Shown: positions 38,169-47,807 of the stretch, one piece after another
Layout of the letters: each line of letters opens with the position of its first letter
Numbering within the stretch: position 1 is the first letter of the stretch
Assembly: GCF_014648295.1 (NCBI RefSeq)
Contig: NZ_BMQV01000010.1
Span: 1-64,000 of the forward strand
From: Shewanella saliphila
GTDB lineage: Bacteria; Pseudomonadota; Gammaproteobacteria; Enterobacterales; Shewanellaceae
Length of the DNA stretch: 64,000 nucleotides
Direction: 5' to 3'
The notes under the pieces: generated by a model
The model's database searches: none
Seen by the model: the letters and a program-made list of their open reading frames with translations, nothing else
What the model was told of the DNA's origin: nothing
Made by a program: the position numbers and the translations under genes

Positions 38169-38187
38169 TCTAGACGTCTAGACTTCT
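38164..38187. promoter_or_regulatory. MetJ operator (tandem met boxes)
   Basis: Consecutive 8-mers GTCAATCT, AGACGTCT, AGACTTCT. The middle box is a perfect match to the MetJ consensus AGACGTCT, the right one matches 7 of 8, and the left one is weak. MetJ-SAM dimers bind at least two tandem boxes, so repression of the promoter it overlaps is expected when methionine/SAM is plentiful. Confidence 0.83.
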
Positions 38188-38345
38188 TTGCCTCTAGGGT
38201 GACATTTATAATTAAGATGACAAACTTTTACAAAATTTAATCAAATTCTCTCATTAATCTCACTCAAACTTGATTTAAGTTAACACTAACCTAATGCCGA
38301 TTTGCTAACCTGACAAGAGTTCATCGATAAAAATAAGGTGAAGCT

Positions 38346-38630
38346 ATGTTACGTAAGCCAGACAGAATGACAGCGATGAAACAACTCATCTCTCAAGTAA
38401 AAGTCAACTTCCCACTTGACCAGCCTGATATCTTTCGCTGCGGGCCAAACAATACGTGTATCGGTTGCCCTAAAAAACTATTGGATTTAGTCGACGCAGA
38501 AATCAATTATTGGGAAGCAGCCATGGCTCAAGGGGTTAGCCCTTCACTCGGTGACATAAGCCGTTTTGCCAAAATGTGCACTAACGTTAACCGTGGTTTA
38601 AAACGAAATAATGTTCCAACTCAGCATTAG
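38346..38630 (+). CDS. conserved small Cys-containing protein of unknown function
   Basis: 94 aa, ATG with AAGGTGAAG upstream. A central FRCGPNNTCIGCPKKLLDLVD holds three cysteines (C-x6-C-x2-C), followed by two helices with EINYWEAAMAQGVSPSLGDISRFAKMC. The Cys pattern suggests metal or cluster binding. I recognise the type from marine gammaproteobacteria but know no function. It is convergent with putA and shares a hairpin with it. Confidence 0.65.
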   Translation: MLRKPDRMTAMKQLISQVKVNFPLDQPDIFRCGPNNTCIGCPKKLLDLVDAEINYWEAAMAQGVSPSLGDISRFAKMCTNVNRGLKRNNVPTQH

Positions 38631-38636
38631 CTGGCA

Positions 38637-38662
38637 TAAAAAAGCCCACTTAAGCGTGGGCT
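38637..38662 (-). terminator. rho-independent terminator of putA
   Basis: AGCCCAC / GTGGGCT stem with 6-nt loop, T-run on the minus strand. It may also serve the small plus-strand gene. Confidence 0.8.
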
Positions 38663-38685
38663 AATCAGCATAATGACGTTATGAC

Positions 38686-41600
38686 TTACTCGTCAGCATC
38701 GCCTAACGACAACAACGTTGCATTACCGCCAATTGCGGTAATGTTATTAGTGCGGGTCTTTTCGGTCACAAAACGGGTTAAGTAGTGTGGGCCGCCGGCT
38801 TTAGGTCCAGTACCTGATAATCCTTGACCACCAAAGGGTTGCACGCCAACCACAGCGCCAATTTGGTTACGGTTAATGTACACGTTACCCACATTGACCT
38901 TATCTGCTAAAGACAGCGCATGGCCTTCATTACGGCTGTGGATCCCTAAGGTTAAGCCAAAGCCTGTACTGTTGATTTCATCAATCACTTTAGCTAAATC
39001 AGCAGCTTTGTAACGAATCACATGCAAAATTGGCCCAAAATGCTCTTTTTCAAGTAATTTTATTGAGTCAATTTCAACTGCTGTTGGCGCGACAAAGTGG
39101 CCATGTTCAGTCCCTGCTGGTAACTCAAGTTTATTGATCAATTTACCTACCTGGCTGATGTGATCAATATGCGCATTTAAGTTCGCTTTTGCACTCGCAT
39201 CAATCACAGGGCCAACATCCGTTTTCACTGAACTTGGGTCGCCAATGGTTAATTGCTCCATTGCGCCTTTCATCACTTCAATAACGCGCTCTGCTATATC
39301 TTCTTGTAAAAACAACACTCGCAATGCTGAACAACGTTGACCTGCACTGGTAAATGATGAAGCTACCACATCATTTACCACCTGCTCTGGCTGTGAGGTT
39401 GAGTCAACCACCATGGCATTCTGGCCGCCGGTTTCAGCAATTAATGGAATAATAGCACCGTCGCGATTTGCCAAAGTACGGTTGATTAATTTAGCCGTGC
39501 CTGTAGAACCAGTAAAACATACACCGCCAATACGTTCATCTGCTGTAATCGCCGACCCCACCACAGCACCTGTGCCAGGTAAGAACTGTAATACGTCAGT
39601 TGGAATACCCGCCTGATGAGCTAATTGCACAGCACGGAAACCGACTAAACAAGTTTGCTCTGCAGGTTTAGCAATAACCGTGTTACCTGCAGCAAGCGCT
39701 GCTGATACCTGACCTAAGAAAATCGCTAATGGGAAGTTCCATGGGCTAATACAGACAAAAATGCCACGGCCTTGTAAAAACAGTTCGTTTAACTCACCTG
39801 TTGGGCCAGGGAGCAATTCAGGCTTAGCCATCATCTTCTTAGCTTGCACGGCATAGTAACGACAAAAATCGACGGCTTCGCGTACTTCATCAATACCGTC
39901 TTGAATGCTCTTACCGGCTTCGCGGGTACATAACGCAATCAATTCTTCGCGATTTTCTTCTAATAAGTCAGCTAATTTTTGCAATGCGTTAGCGCGAGTT
40001 TCAACTGGAGTACGTGTCCAACCAGTAAATGCGGCATCAGCACCCGCAATAGCTTGCTCAATGGCGTTAGCATCTGCAAACGCCACTGTGCCCACAGTTA
40101 ATTCAGTATTAAATGGGCTAACAACGGTTTGCACTTCACCCGGTAAGATTTTGCCATTAACTAATGGGCCTGCAGTCCATTGCGTGTTGCTAAAGGTATC
40201 TATTGCAGCAAAAAATGGCTCTGACTCAGAAATAATGTTCATGTTTAATCCTTTAGAGTTTTTACGTTCTGCACCGAAAATATCCGCGGGTTGCACAATT
40301 TTATGATTAGCTAAGGTCTTGTAACCTAATAGCGTTACTAAAGGGTGTACTACTAAGCTGTCGATTGGGGTATTTGGGTCAACTAATTTATGTACAAACG
40401 AGGTGTTAGCGCCGTTTTCAAGTAAACGACGCACCAGGTAAGGCAGTAAGTCTTTATGGGCACCAATTGGCGCGTAAATACGGACCGCTTTAGCGCCGCT
40501 TTCAGCCAACATAGTGTCGTAAAGCTCTTGGCCCATACCGTGTAAGCGTTGAAACTCGTACAAACGATCGCCTGCCATTAAATCAATACTGGCTACCGTT
40601 TGGGCATTATGGGTGGCAAACTGGGGGTAAATCGCGCCACGGGTGGCGTCAGACAATAAATAACGTGCACAGGCTAAATACGACACATCGGTACCGGCTT
40701 TACGGGTAAAGAGTGGGTAGCCTGCTTCACCCGCTTGCTGCGCCCATTTAAGCTCACTGTCCCAATATGCACCTTTCACTAAACGCAGTGGAATCTCATC
40801 ACCTTGATCTTTCGCCAGACGCGTTAGCCAGCATAGCGTTGGTAAACAGCGCTTTGAATAAGCCTGTACCACTATGCCTAATAAACCCCAACCTTTAGCG
40901 GCTTCAGACTGATACAACTTTTTAAATAGAGTGAGCGATAACTCAAGGCGATCAACTTCTTCAGCATCGATAGAGATACCAATGTTAAGTTCACGCGCTT
41001 GGACGATGAGCTTAATAACAGTGTCGTACAATTCGGTTAATACGCGGTCTTCGTTAGCCACTTCATAACGAGGATGTAAAGCCGAAAGCTTGATTGAAAT
41101 GGTCGGTCTTGGCGAGTCTGACTCATCGTATTGCAGCGCGCCTAATTCACGGATCGCATTGCTATAATCCATAAAATATTTTTGCGCATCTAATGTGGTT
41201 AATGCCGCTTCGCCGAGCATGTCATAGCTGTGGGTATAGCCTAACTTACGTTTTGCTTCGCTGTTTTTAAGCCCTTCTTTGACATCTCGGCCTAATACAA
41301 ATTGCTTGCCCATGATTTTCATTGCTGCAAGCATGGCTTGGCGGATCATCGGCTCGCCCACGCGATTAACAAGACGCTTTAATAGGTTGCTTGGCGTGCC
41401 ATCCAAGTTACGGTCTAATTTAACGATACGACCGGTTAACATTAAGCCCCAAGTAGACGCGTTAACTAACACAGATCCACTCTTGTTTAAATGTTCATCC
41501 CACTTAGCACCTGACAATTTATCTTCAATTAATGCGTCGGCCGTTTCCGCATCTGGAATGCGCAATAAGGCTTCTGCCAAACACATTAAGATAATGCCTT

Positions 41601-41865
41601 CCTGCGTTTCTAAGCTGTATTGCTGCAAAAAGGCATCAATACCCACCATTAGGCCTTTTTTCTCAAACTGGCGTACTTTGCTCACAAGTTCATGGGCACG
41701 ACGAGTGACTTGCTCAATGTCTTGTTCAGACGATGGCACAAGCTTAATCAATTCAGACAGGTATTGTTCTTCATCGACAATGTAGTTGTTCGTCACTGCC
41801 AGAAACAGTTCCTCTAGAGTGGCATTGTCATAACGACCGCCCAGTACTTCACTCGCTTTGAACAT
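38686..41865 (-). CDS. putA: bifunctional proline dehydrogenase / P5C dehydrogenase PutA
   Basis: About 1059 aa, starting at ATG 41865 with GGAAG upstream (the frame continues to 41880 without a site). The N-terminal FAD proline dehydrogenase barrel contains SIKLSALHPRYE, RLVKGAYWDSELK and FATHNAQT. The C-terminal aldehyde dehydrogenase contains SPWNFPLAIFLGQV, FTGSTGTAK, catalytic Glu in ETGGQNAMVVD and catalytic Cys in SAGQRCSALRVL. Unlike E. coli PutA (1320 aa) it lacks the ribbon-helix-helix DNA-binding domain, so it cannot repress itself and an external regulator is expected. Converts proline to glutamate. Confidence 0.95.
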   Translation of the reverse strand: MFKASEVLGGRYDNATLEELFLAVTNNYIVDEEQYLSELIKLVPSSEQDIEQVTRRAHELVSKVRQFEKKGLMVGIDAFLQQYSLETQEGIILMCLAEALLRIPDAETADALIEDKLSGAKWDEHLNKSGSVLVNASTWGLMLTGRIVKLDRNLDGTPSNLLKRLVNRVGEPMIRQAMLAAMKIMGKQFVLGRDVKEGLKNSEAKRKLGYTHSYDMLGEAALTTLDAQKYFMDYSNAIRELGALQYDESDSPRPTISIKLSALHPRYEVANEDRVLTELYDTVIKLIVQARELNIGISIDAEEVDRLELSLTLFKKLYQSEAAKGWGLLGIVVQAYSKRCLPTLCWLTRLAKDQGDEIPLRLVKGAYWDSELKWAQQAGEAGYPLFTRKAGTDVSYLACARYLLSDATRGAIYPQFATHNAQTVASIDLMAGDRLYEFQRLHGMGQELYDTMLAESGAKAVRIYAPIGAHKDLLPYLVRRLLENGANTSFVHKLVDPNTPIDSLVVHPLVTLLGYKTLANHKIVQPADIFGAERKNSKGLNMNIISESEPFFAAIDTFSNTQWTAGPLVNGKILPGEVQTVVSPFNTELTVGTVAFADANAIEQAIAGADAAFTGWTRTPVETRANALQKLADLLEENREELIALCTREAGKSIQDGIDEVREAVDFCRYYAVQAKKMMAKPELLPGPTGELNELFLQGRGIFVCISPWNFPLAIFLGQVSAALAAGNTVIAKPAEQTCLVGFRAVQLAHQAGIPTDVLQFLPGTGAVVGSAITADERIGGVCFTGSTGTAKLINRTLANRDGAIIPLIAETGGQNAMVVDSTSQPEQVVNDVVASSFTSAGQRCSALRVLFLQEDIAERVIEVMKGAMEQLTIGDPSSVKTDVGPVIDASAKANLNAHIDHISQVGKLINKLELPAGTEHGHFVAPTAVEIDSIKLLEKEHFGPILHVIRYKAADLAKVIDEINSTGFGLTLGIHSRNEGHALSLADKVNVGNVYINRNQIGAVVGVQPFGGQGLSGTGPKAGGPHYLTRFVTEKTRTNNITAIGGNATLLSLGDADE

Positions 41866-41945
41866 AGTATTCGCTTCCATCTAGGTCAGGTTAAGGATGG
41901 TTATGGTGGTGATTTTAGGGACACTGTATTCACGAATATTTTATT

Positions 41946-41955
41946 TTGTATACAA
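41946..41955. promoter_or_regulatory. palindromic operator candidate upstream of putA
   Basis: TTGTATACAA, a perfect palindrome typical of GntR-family operators, about 80 bp before putA. PutA here lacks its own repressor domain, so a separate regulator is needed. Confidence 0.35.
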
Positions 41956-42183
41956 TGTACAATCCGATTTTCGGCGATTATACATTCAAAATGTGAACTT
42001 GCACACATTAGTTGAATAGTTGTGATTGAATGTTTAATTAATCAGACTAAAACCCACAAAAAAACTTTGATGAAATCAGTTTTTTACACCCAAAAACAAC
42101 CATAAACCCTTAATTAAAAACAAGTTAATAACCAGCTTCCAAAATGCTAATCCATGAGCAAAATTCATCATAAAAAACCATAA

Positions 42184-42215
42184 AAAAAGGCCAACGTTTA
42201 AATCGTTGACCTTTT
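42184..42215 (-). terminator. rho-independent terminator of the YgiM-like gene
   Basis: AAAAGGTCAACG / CGTTGGCCTTTT stem (one mismatch) with a T-run on the minus strand. Confidence 0.7.
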
Positions 42216-42249
42216 ATTAGCTGTAGTTTAGCAGAGAATCGCGATTAAC

Positions 42250-42831
42250 TTACATCCAACGATTTTTCTTTCGACGCTGTGGGCGAGGTAAATAGACTAA
42301 AATAATACCGATTAACGCGCCTAAGCCACCAATCAATCCACCTTGTTGCCACAACTCATAACGTTGATCATCAACCACTTGAGAAATTTTAGATTGCGCT
42401 TCATCACGTTCCGTTGTGGCTTGTGCTAACGCCGTTGTCAGCTCGGCAATTTTATCATTGGCCAGCTTTAAGTATTCTTCATTGTTGTCGGTGCTGAGAG
42501 ACACTTTATTAAGCTGCTCATTGGTTTCTCGCAGTTGCGCTTCCATCTCAGGAAAACGTACACGGAAACTGGGTTTGTCGGTCACTAAACTGCTTAACAC
42601 CCAACCTTCACGACCTTTATGGTCGATGATTTGAGTATAGTCACCTTGGGTATTATCCAATAAAGTGATTGGCTGCCCAGCTTCGACACTACCAAGAATA
42701 CGGAACTCAGTGCCTGGCCCGCCATGGATATAAGTGAATACATCATCAGAGATATAATCAGATTCGGCATGCGCAGTAAATGCGACACTGGATGCAAGCA
42801 CTAAAATAAAGATTGAAAGCAGTCTTAACAC
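42250..42831 (-). CDS. YgiM-like SH3-domain membrane protein (TIGR04211)
   Basis: 193 aa from a GTG. Signal peptide (LLSIFILVLASSVAFTAHA), a bacterial SH3 domain (about 25-90: YISDDVFTYIHGGPGTEFRILGS, KGREGWVLSSLV), a coiled coil (about 95-155), one C-terminal membrane helix (GGLIGGLGALIGIILVYL) and a basic tail. This is the YgiM layout; function is not established, probably envelope-associated. Downstream of the Pit-DUF47 genes in map order but with its own terminator. Confidence 0.82.
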   Translation of the reverse strand: MLRLLSIFILVLASSVAFTAHAESDYISDDVFTYIHGGPGTEFRILGSVEAGQPITLLDNTQGDYTQIIDHKGREGWVLSSLVTDKPSFRVRFPEMEAQLRETNEQLNKVSLSTDNNEEYLKLANDKIAELTTALAQATTERDEAQSKISQVVDDQRYELWQQGGLIGGLGALIGIILVYLPRPQRRKKNRWM

Positions 42832-42972
42832 GGGTAATTATCCAAACGTTGTAAACTTGTTGTCATGCTATTTATTAAATGCCCTGAATGCAAGAAGGAA
42901 GTCATATGACTTCCTTCTTAAATGCATTTAACCATTCATATTTTTACGAATGTGTGCAGCTCGATAGCTAAA

Positions 42973-44241
42973 TTAACTAAAGATACCTTGGATAATGTAA
43001 AAGAACACTATCGATAATGCCGCGCCAGCAGGTAAGGTAACCACCCAAGACACCACAATATTACGTACTACACCAATGTTAATCGCCGCAATACCACGGG
43101 CCATTCCCACACCTAAAACTGCACCCACTAAGGTTTGAGTGGTCGAAATAGGTAAACCAGTACCAGAAGCTAATACCACTGTAGATGCCGCTGCAAGTTC
43201 AGCAGCAAAACCACGACTAGGTGTTAAGTGAGTGATATTTTTACCGATGGTTTGCATTACACGCTGACCAAAAATGGCCAAACCTAATACAATACCCGTT
43301 GCGCCTAATGGTAAAATCCACCAAGATAACACGGCTTTAGCACCGATAACGCCACCGCTTTCGACAATAGATACCACAGCAGCTAACGGGCCAATCGCAT
43401 TGGCAACATCGTTTGAACCATGGGCAAATGCCATACAACAAGCAGTGACAACCATTAATACGGCAAATACTTTCTCAACGTTACCAAATTGAGTTTTAAC
43501 GTCTGCTTTGTCGCTCATTTTTAAACGACCAATCGCCAGTTTACCCACAATACCTACAGCAACTGCAACAGCAATGGCTAACAGATATGCTTCAGTGGTC
43601 GAAAAGTGCAAACCAACATGCTTTAAGCCTTTAGTAATTGTCACTAATGACATTACAAAACCCGCCAAGGCCATATAAAAAGGCACATAACGTTTAGCAT
43701 TGGCTAACGGATCTTCAGTATCAAAAATCAGCTTTTGTACGCTTTGGAATATGATAAAGGCAATAAAGCCTGAAATCGCAGGTGTTACCACCCATGAGCC
43801 AACAATACCGCCTACTGCGCCCCATGACACAGAGTCGATATTGACACCAACAGCAGCAAAACCAACAATCGCACCAATAATGGAGTGCGTAGTTGATACT
43901 GGCCAGCCTAATGCTGATGCGACCACTAACCAAATACCTGCAGCTAATAGCGATGCAATCATACCGTATACCAGTAATTCAGGTGCTTCGATAAAATAGC
44001 TCGCGTCGATAATCCCTTTTCGAATAGTGCTGGTCACTTCTCCGCCGGCTAAAAATGCGCCAGAGAATTCGAAAATCATTGCAATAATGATGGCTTGTTT
44101 AATAGTAATGGCATTAGAACCTACAGAGGTTCCCATGGCATTGGCTACGTCATTTGCGCCAATACCCCATGCCATCAAAAAACCAAATGCCGCCGCAATC
44201 ATAATAAGCATTGGGCCGTTGGTGACTAATACATCAACCAT
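42973..44241 (-). CDS. pit: Pit-family inorganic phosphate transporter
   Basis: 422 aa, about ten membrane helices, with the inverted duplicated PiT signatures GANDVANAMGTSVG (N-terminal) and HGSNDVANAIGPLA (C-terminal), plus GWPVSTTHSIIGAIVG and GLPISTTQTLVGAVLG. Low-affinity phosphate (metal phosphate) symporter of the inner membrane. It follows the DUF47 gene by 24 bp on the same strand, the common pit-DUF47 operon. Confidence 0.92.
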   Translation of the reverse strand: MVDVLVTNGPMLIMIAAAFGFLMAWGIGANDVANAMGTSVGSNAITIKQAIIIAMIFEFSGAFLAGGEVTSTIRKGIIDASYFIEAPELLVYGMIASLLAAGIWLVVASALGWPVSTTHSIIGAIVGFAAVGVNIDSVSWGAVGGIVGSWVVTPAISGFIAFIIFQSVQKLIFDTEDPLANAKRYVPFYMALAGFVMSLVTITKGLKHVGLHFSTTEAYLLAIAVAVAVGIVGKLAIGRLKMSDKADVKTQFGNVEKVFAVLMVVTACCMAFAHGSNDVANAIGPLAAVVSIVESGGVIGAKAVLSWWILPLGATGIVLGLAIFGQRVMQTIGKNITHLTPSRGFAAELAAASTVVLASGTGLPISTTQTLVGAVLGVGMARGIAAINIGVVRNIVVSWVVTLPAGAALSIVFFYIIQGIFS

Positions 44242-44265
44242 GTTGTTTCCTTGATAACCTTGTGA

Positions 44266-44946
44266 TTAATTACGAGCTAGCATTAGCTCTAGGCGGGAAC
44301 CCACACGCTCAGCAAGATCTGCTAAACCTCCGACCCATTCGATAATTTTATACATGAACATCACATCAATAGGATTCAATCCATCTTCTAATGCGTACAA
44401 TTGGCGACGCACTTGAATTTGTAGATCATCAGAATCTTCTTCGATGATATCGAGTTCATTGATCATTTTGGCAACCAACTCAACTTCGCGACCACGGAAA
44501 CCGGTTTCGAGTAAATCGTCGAGCTCGTTAATAGCTTGCTTAGCTAAAGACACGGCATCTAAACAACGTTTTAGATAGGCACCGAAAGCAGCTTGCACAG
44601 GCTGAGGAAGGACTAATTGACGGCCAATAATACGACCAGAGATATCTTTTGCCTTGTTGGCGATTTTGTCTTGCTGAGTTAATAACTCAAGTAAGTCAGT
44701 GCGCTCAACGGGCATAAATAATCCACCAGGTAACGTTAGGCGAATTTCACGCTTGAGTGAATCAGCGTCTTTTTCCAGCAAACTAATTTGTTTGCGGATC
44801 TTTATCGCTTCATCCCAGTCACCTGAAATGGTTGCGTCAAAGAAAGGAACAAGAAGTGATGCACACTCATGTACTTTGTCGATATGCTGTTCTAAAGGCT
44901 TAAGAGGTGATTTTGCAAACACACCTAAAATAGAGTTTACTGGCAT
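44266..44946 (-). CDS. DUF47 PhoU-like protein (TIGR00153)
   Basis: 226 aa, almost entirely helical with PhoU-like features: FAKSPLKPLEQHIDKVHECA at the start, EKDADSLKREIRLTLPGGLFMPVERTDLLELLTQQDKIAN in the middle (the E/D-rich helices bind metal in PhoU), ending in a helix LIERVGSRLELML-like. DUF47 proteins pair with Pit transporters and may control their activity. First gene of the pit operon. A weak Pho box-like half-site lies about 150 bp upstream. Confidence 0.88.
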   Translation of the reverse strand: MPVNSILGVFAKSPLKPLEQHIDKVHECASLLVPFFDATISGDWDEAIKIRKQISLLEKDADSLKREIRLTLPGGLFMPVERTDLLELLTQQDKIANKAKDISGRIIGRQLVLPQPVQAAFGAYLKRCLDAVSLAKQAINELDDLLETGFRGREVELVAKMINELDIIEEDSDDLQIQVRRQLYALEDGLNPIDVMFMYKIIEWVGGLADLAERVGSRLELMLARN

Positions 44947-45184
44947 TGCCGTTTACCTATTTAATTAATTCCAGTTTGGAAAAAGCGGGCGCATGTTAAC
45001 CCAAGCGTCCGCATAATGAAACTGTGTTTTTTAATTTTATATCACACAGCTTCTCAGTTATCGTTGCTCAGTATATATGATGCGAGCGAGGCTATCCTAA
45101 GATATTTTTATGACAGCAATATTACATTATGAACTAAATGTGACGCATTAATGAACATTTGATTACAACTAGGGCGAAAAGTAA

Positions 45185-46162
45185 ATGGACGCAGAAATAG
45201 AGTTGAAACTCTTCATTCAACAACAAGATCATGATTTATTGAAAAAAATATTGAATGAACTCCCTCACTCGTCCCCTCAAGGACAAAAGAAACTGACCAA
45301 TGGATATTTTGATACAACGGATTTACAACTTCGCCGTTGGGATATGGGGTTACGGGTAAGAGGTTTTGATGAGCAACTCGAACAGACCATAAAAACAGCA
45401 GGTAGTGTCATTGGTGGCATCCATACACGTCCAGAATATAATGTCAGAATTAATCAAAAAATGCCGGAGTTGTCACTTTTCCCGTCTAAAATTTGGCCAG
45501 ATGGGCAAAATGTTAATGCGCTCACAGAATCTCTTGAATGTATTTTTGAAACCAATTTTCAGCGTCAAACGTGGCACATTGAACATCAAGGCTCTGTCGT
45601 CGAAGTCGCCTTAGATCTGGGTGAGATTATTGCCGGTGATCTCAGCGAACCGATTTGCGAACTTGAATTAGAATTACTCTCAGGCCAAGCCTCATCGATA
45701 CTTCCTTTAGCTATCGCGGTAGCTAATTCAGTTCCTGTTCGGTTAGGTAAAGCCAGTAAAGCACAGCGCGGTTATCAATTAGCCGGAAAATCACCTAGGG
45801 TTGCAACATCACCTCTTGACAGCTTGCCAGCGGTAGATGCGAATCAAAGCCAGAAGGCATTAACCCAAACGCTTGCCAATGCTTTAGAACGTTGGCAATT
45901 GGTTGAGCAGCGCTTGAGCGTGGCTTCGCTTGTGCAACAAACACCACTATGGGCACAACTCATTGAGTGTCTAGAGTTAATTGAAAATTCGTTAACACAA
46001 CTTAATTCCAAAAACCGCCAACTTGATGCACTTGTTAATCCGGTTTTAGCCGCGGTAAAAACGGCGGCGACAGCAACATCAAGCTCCTCATTAGCAGCGT
46101 TATGGCGTCAACCTCAATATGGACAATTACAATTAGCGCTAGTCGCTATGCTAATGAGTTAA
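45185..46162 (+). CDS. CYTH-domain protein (YgiF-like triphosphatase, short form)
   Basis: 325 aa. The CYTH signature E-x-E-x-K is at residues 4-8 (EIELK), followed by TNGYFDTTDLQLRRWDMGLRVR, QTIKTAG, and ICELELELLSG, the metal and triphosphate ligands of the tunnel fold. E. coli YgiF (433 aa) adds a full CHAD domain; here only about 110 residues follow, so CHAD is truncated or absent. Likely inorganic triphosphatase. It is divergent from the DUF47-pit operon and has a terminator of its own. Confidence 0.8.
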   Translation: MDAEIELKLFIQQQDHDLLKKILNELPHSSPQGQKKLTNGYFDTTDLQLRRWDMGLRVRGFDEQLEQTIKTAGSVIGGIHTRPEYNVRINQKMPELSLFPSKIWPDGQNVNALTESLECIFETNFQRQTWHIEHQGSVVEVALDLGEIIAGDLSEPICELELELLSGQASSILPLAIAVANSVPVRLGKASKAQRGYQLAGKSPRVATSPLDSLPAVDANQSQKALTQTLANALERWQLVEQRLSVASLVQQTPLWAQLIECLELIENSLTQLNSKNRQLDALVNPVLAAVKTAATATSSSSLAALWRQPQYGQLQLALVAMLMS

Positions 46163-46197
46163 AGGCTGGCTGTTCTTTACTGGTTAGTTTTGAGAGA

Positions 46198-46231
46198 CAA
46201 AAAACAGCAAGGCGAGCCTTGCTGTTTTTAT
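46198..46231. terminator. bidirectional rho-independent terminator
   Basis: AAAACAGCAAGGC / GCCTTGCTGTTTT stem with A and T tracts on both sides, between the CYTH gene and katB. Confidence 0.85.
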
Positions 46232-46337
46232 TGGATTACCTCTAGCCGAATTCATTTACTTAATCTGAACTCGGGGTAAAGAATGAACTGATGCAAATTA
46301 AAATCAGCATGTTAACTCTCCTCCCCCCGTTCTCAGG

Positions 46338-47798
46338 TTACTTAGCTAATGCTTGTTTTACCCGTTGTCCGTAATCTGCATCGGCTTTTGTAAAGTGATC
46401 GACCATCGTTTGTTGTACCGCTAGCGTTGCTTGGCTTAAGGTACCGGCGATAGTGTCAACTAAACGCACTTTCTCTTCTTCACTAAATATGCGGTATAAG
46501 TTGCCCGCTTGCGTAAAGTCGTCTTGGTTATAACGGCTATAACGAGCGGCCTCACCCTCTAAACGTAATGGTGGCTCTGTAAAATCAACATTTTCAGTTA
46601 AGGGTGCCTGAGTATTAGGGCCATAATTGACACTCGCGTCACCACCGGTTTGGTTACCTTGGTATGGGCATGCCGTTCCTGCCATTGCACCAGCACGTTG
46701 ATGATGATTCGCTTTGGCGGCATGTGGACAGTTAATCGGTAGCTGATTGTAATTGGTACCAATACGGTAACGTTGAGCATCAGCATAAGAAAACAATCTT
46801 GCCTGCAACATTTTGTCTGGTGATGCACCGACTCCTGGCACTAAGTTACTTGGCGCTAATGCTACTTGCTCCACTTCAGCAAAGTAATTTTGCGGTAAAC
46901 GGTTTAACTCAAGTACACCCACTTCAATCAGTGGATAATCACTGTGTGGCCACACTTTAGTTAAATCAAACGGGTTGATGGCATAGGTGTTTGCATCAGC
47001 CTCAGGCATAATTTGCACATTCACTGTCCAACGCGGGAAGTTTGCATCCTTAATGGCCACCATCATGTCACGCTGTGACGAATCTGGATCAATCCCTTTT
47101 AAGATATCGGCTTGCTCGCCTGTTAGGTTCGCTACACCTTGCTGCGACTTAAAGTGAAACTTCACCCAAAAACGCTCACCTTTTGCATTCCAAAACGAGA
47201 AAGTGTGTGAACCATAGCCGTGCATTTGGCGATAGTTAGCCGGAATACCACGGTCAGACATCAAAATAGTCACTTGATGCATCGCCTCTGGGTTTAGCGC
47301 CCAAAAGTCCCACATGGCTTGTGGATCTTTTAAATTGGTTTGTGGATGACGTTTTTGGGTGTGGATAAAGTCTGGAAACTTAATACCATCACGAATAAAA
47401 AATGTTGGGGTGTTATTACCTACAATATCGTGATTACCACGTGCGGTGTAAAAACGTAATCCAAATCCGCGCGGGTCGCGCTCAGCATCAGCAGAGCCCA
47501 TTTCACCGCCCACTGTCGAGAAACGCACAAAGGTTTCTGTTTGCTTACCAACACCATTAAAATGGTCGGCAATAGTATATTCGCTTAAATCTTTGGTTAA
47601 GGTAAATGTGCCGTATACACCGGTACCTTTTGCATGCACAACACGCTCAGGAATACGTTCGCGGTTAAAATGAGCAAGCTTTTCAATTAAGTGCCAATCT
47701 TGTAATAGAAGCGGCCCACGCTCTCCTGCTGATAATGAGTTTTGATCGTCTGCTACTGGAGCACCGTTTTGACTTGTTAAATAGTTAGCCTGATTCAT
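46338..47798 (-). CDS. katB: monofunctional haem catalase (small subunit)
   Basis: 486 aa. Haem-side residues are visible: distal His in RVVHAKGTGVYG, distal Asn in IVGNNTPTFFIRD, and the proximal Tyr segment RLFSYADAQRYRIGTNY. Length fits the small-subunit catalases. Breaks down H2O2 in the cytoplasm or periplasm (no signal peptide seen). Its ribosome site TAGGAG overlaps the stop codon of a 16-codon ORF immediately upstream, suggesting translational coupling. Three phased ATCTGTTTT repeats lie farther upstream. Confidence 0.94.
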   Translation of the reverse strand: MNQANYLTSQNGAPVADDQNSLSAGERGPLLLQDWHLIEKLAHFNRERIPERVVHAKGTGVYGTFTLTKDLSEYTIADHFNGVGKQTETFVRFSTVGGEMGSADAERDPRGFGLRFYTARGNHDIVGNNTPTFFIRDGIKFPDFIHTQKRHPQTNLKDPQAMWDFWALNPEAMHQVTILMSDRGIPANYRQMHGYGSHTFSFWNAKGERFWVKFHFKSQQGVANLTGEQADILKGIDPDSSQRDMMVAIKDANFPRWTVNVQIMPEADANTYAINPFDLTKVWPHSDYPLIEVGVLELNRLPQNYFAEVEQVALAPSNLVPGVGASPDKMLQARLFSYADAQRYRIGTNYNQLPINCPHAAKANHHQRAGAMAGTACPYQGNQTGGDASVNYGPNTQAPLTENVDFTEPPLRLEGEAARYSRYNQDDFTQAGNLYRIFSEEEKVRLVDTIAGTLSQATLAVQQTMVDHFTKADADYGQRVKQALAK

Positions 47799-47807
47799 GT
47801 TTTGCTC

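Larger units (their letters stand above)
41866..42249. other. intergenic region upstream of putA
   Basis: About 380 bp, very AT-rich. It contains a perfect 10-bp palindrome TTGTATACAA at 41946-41955, a candidate operator, and the ygiM-like terminator at 42184-42215. No small gene was recognised. Confidence 0.5.
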
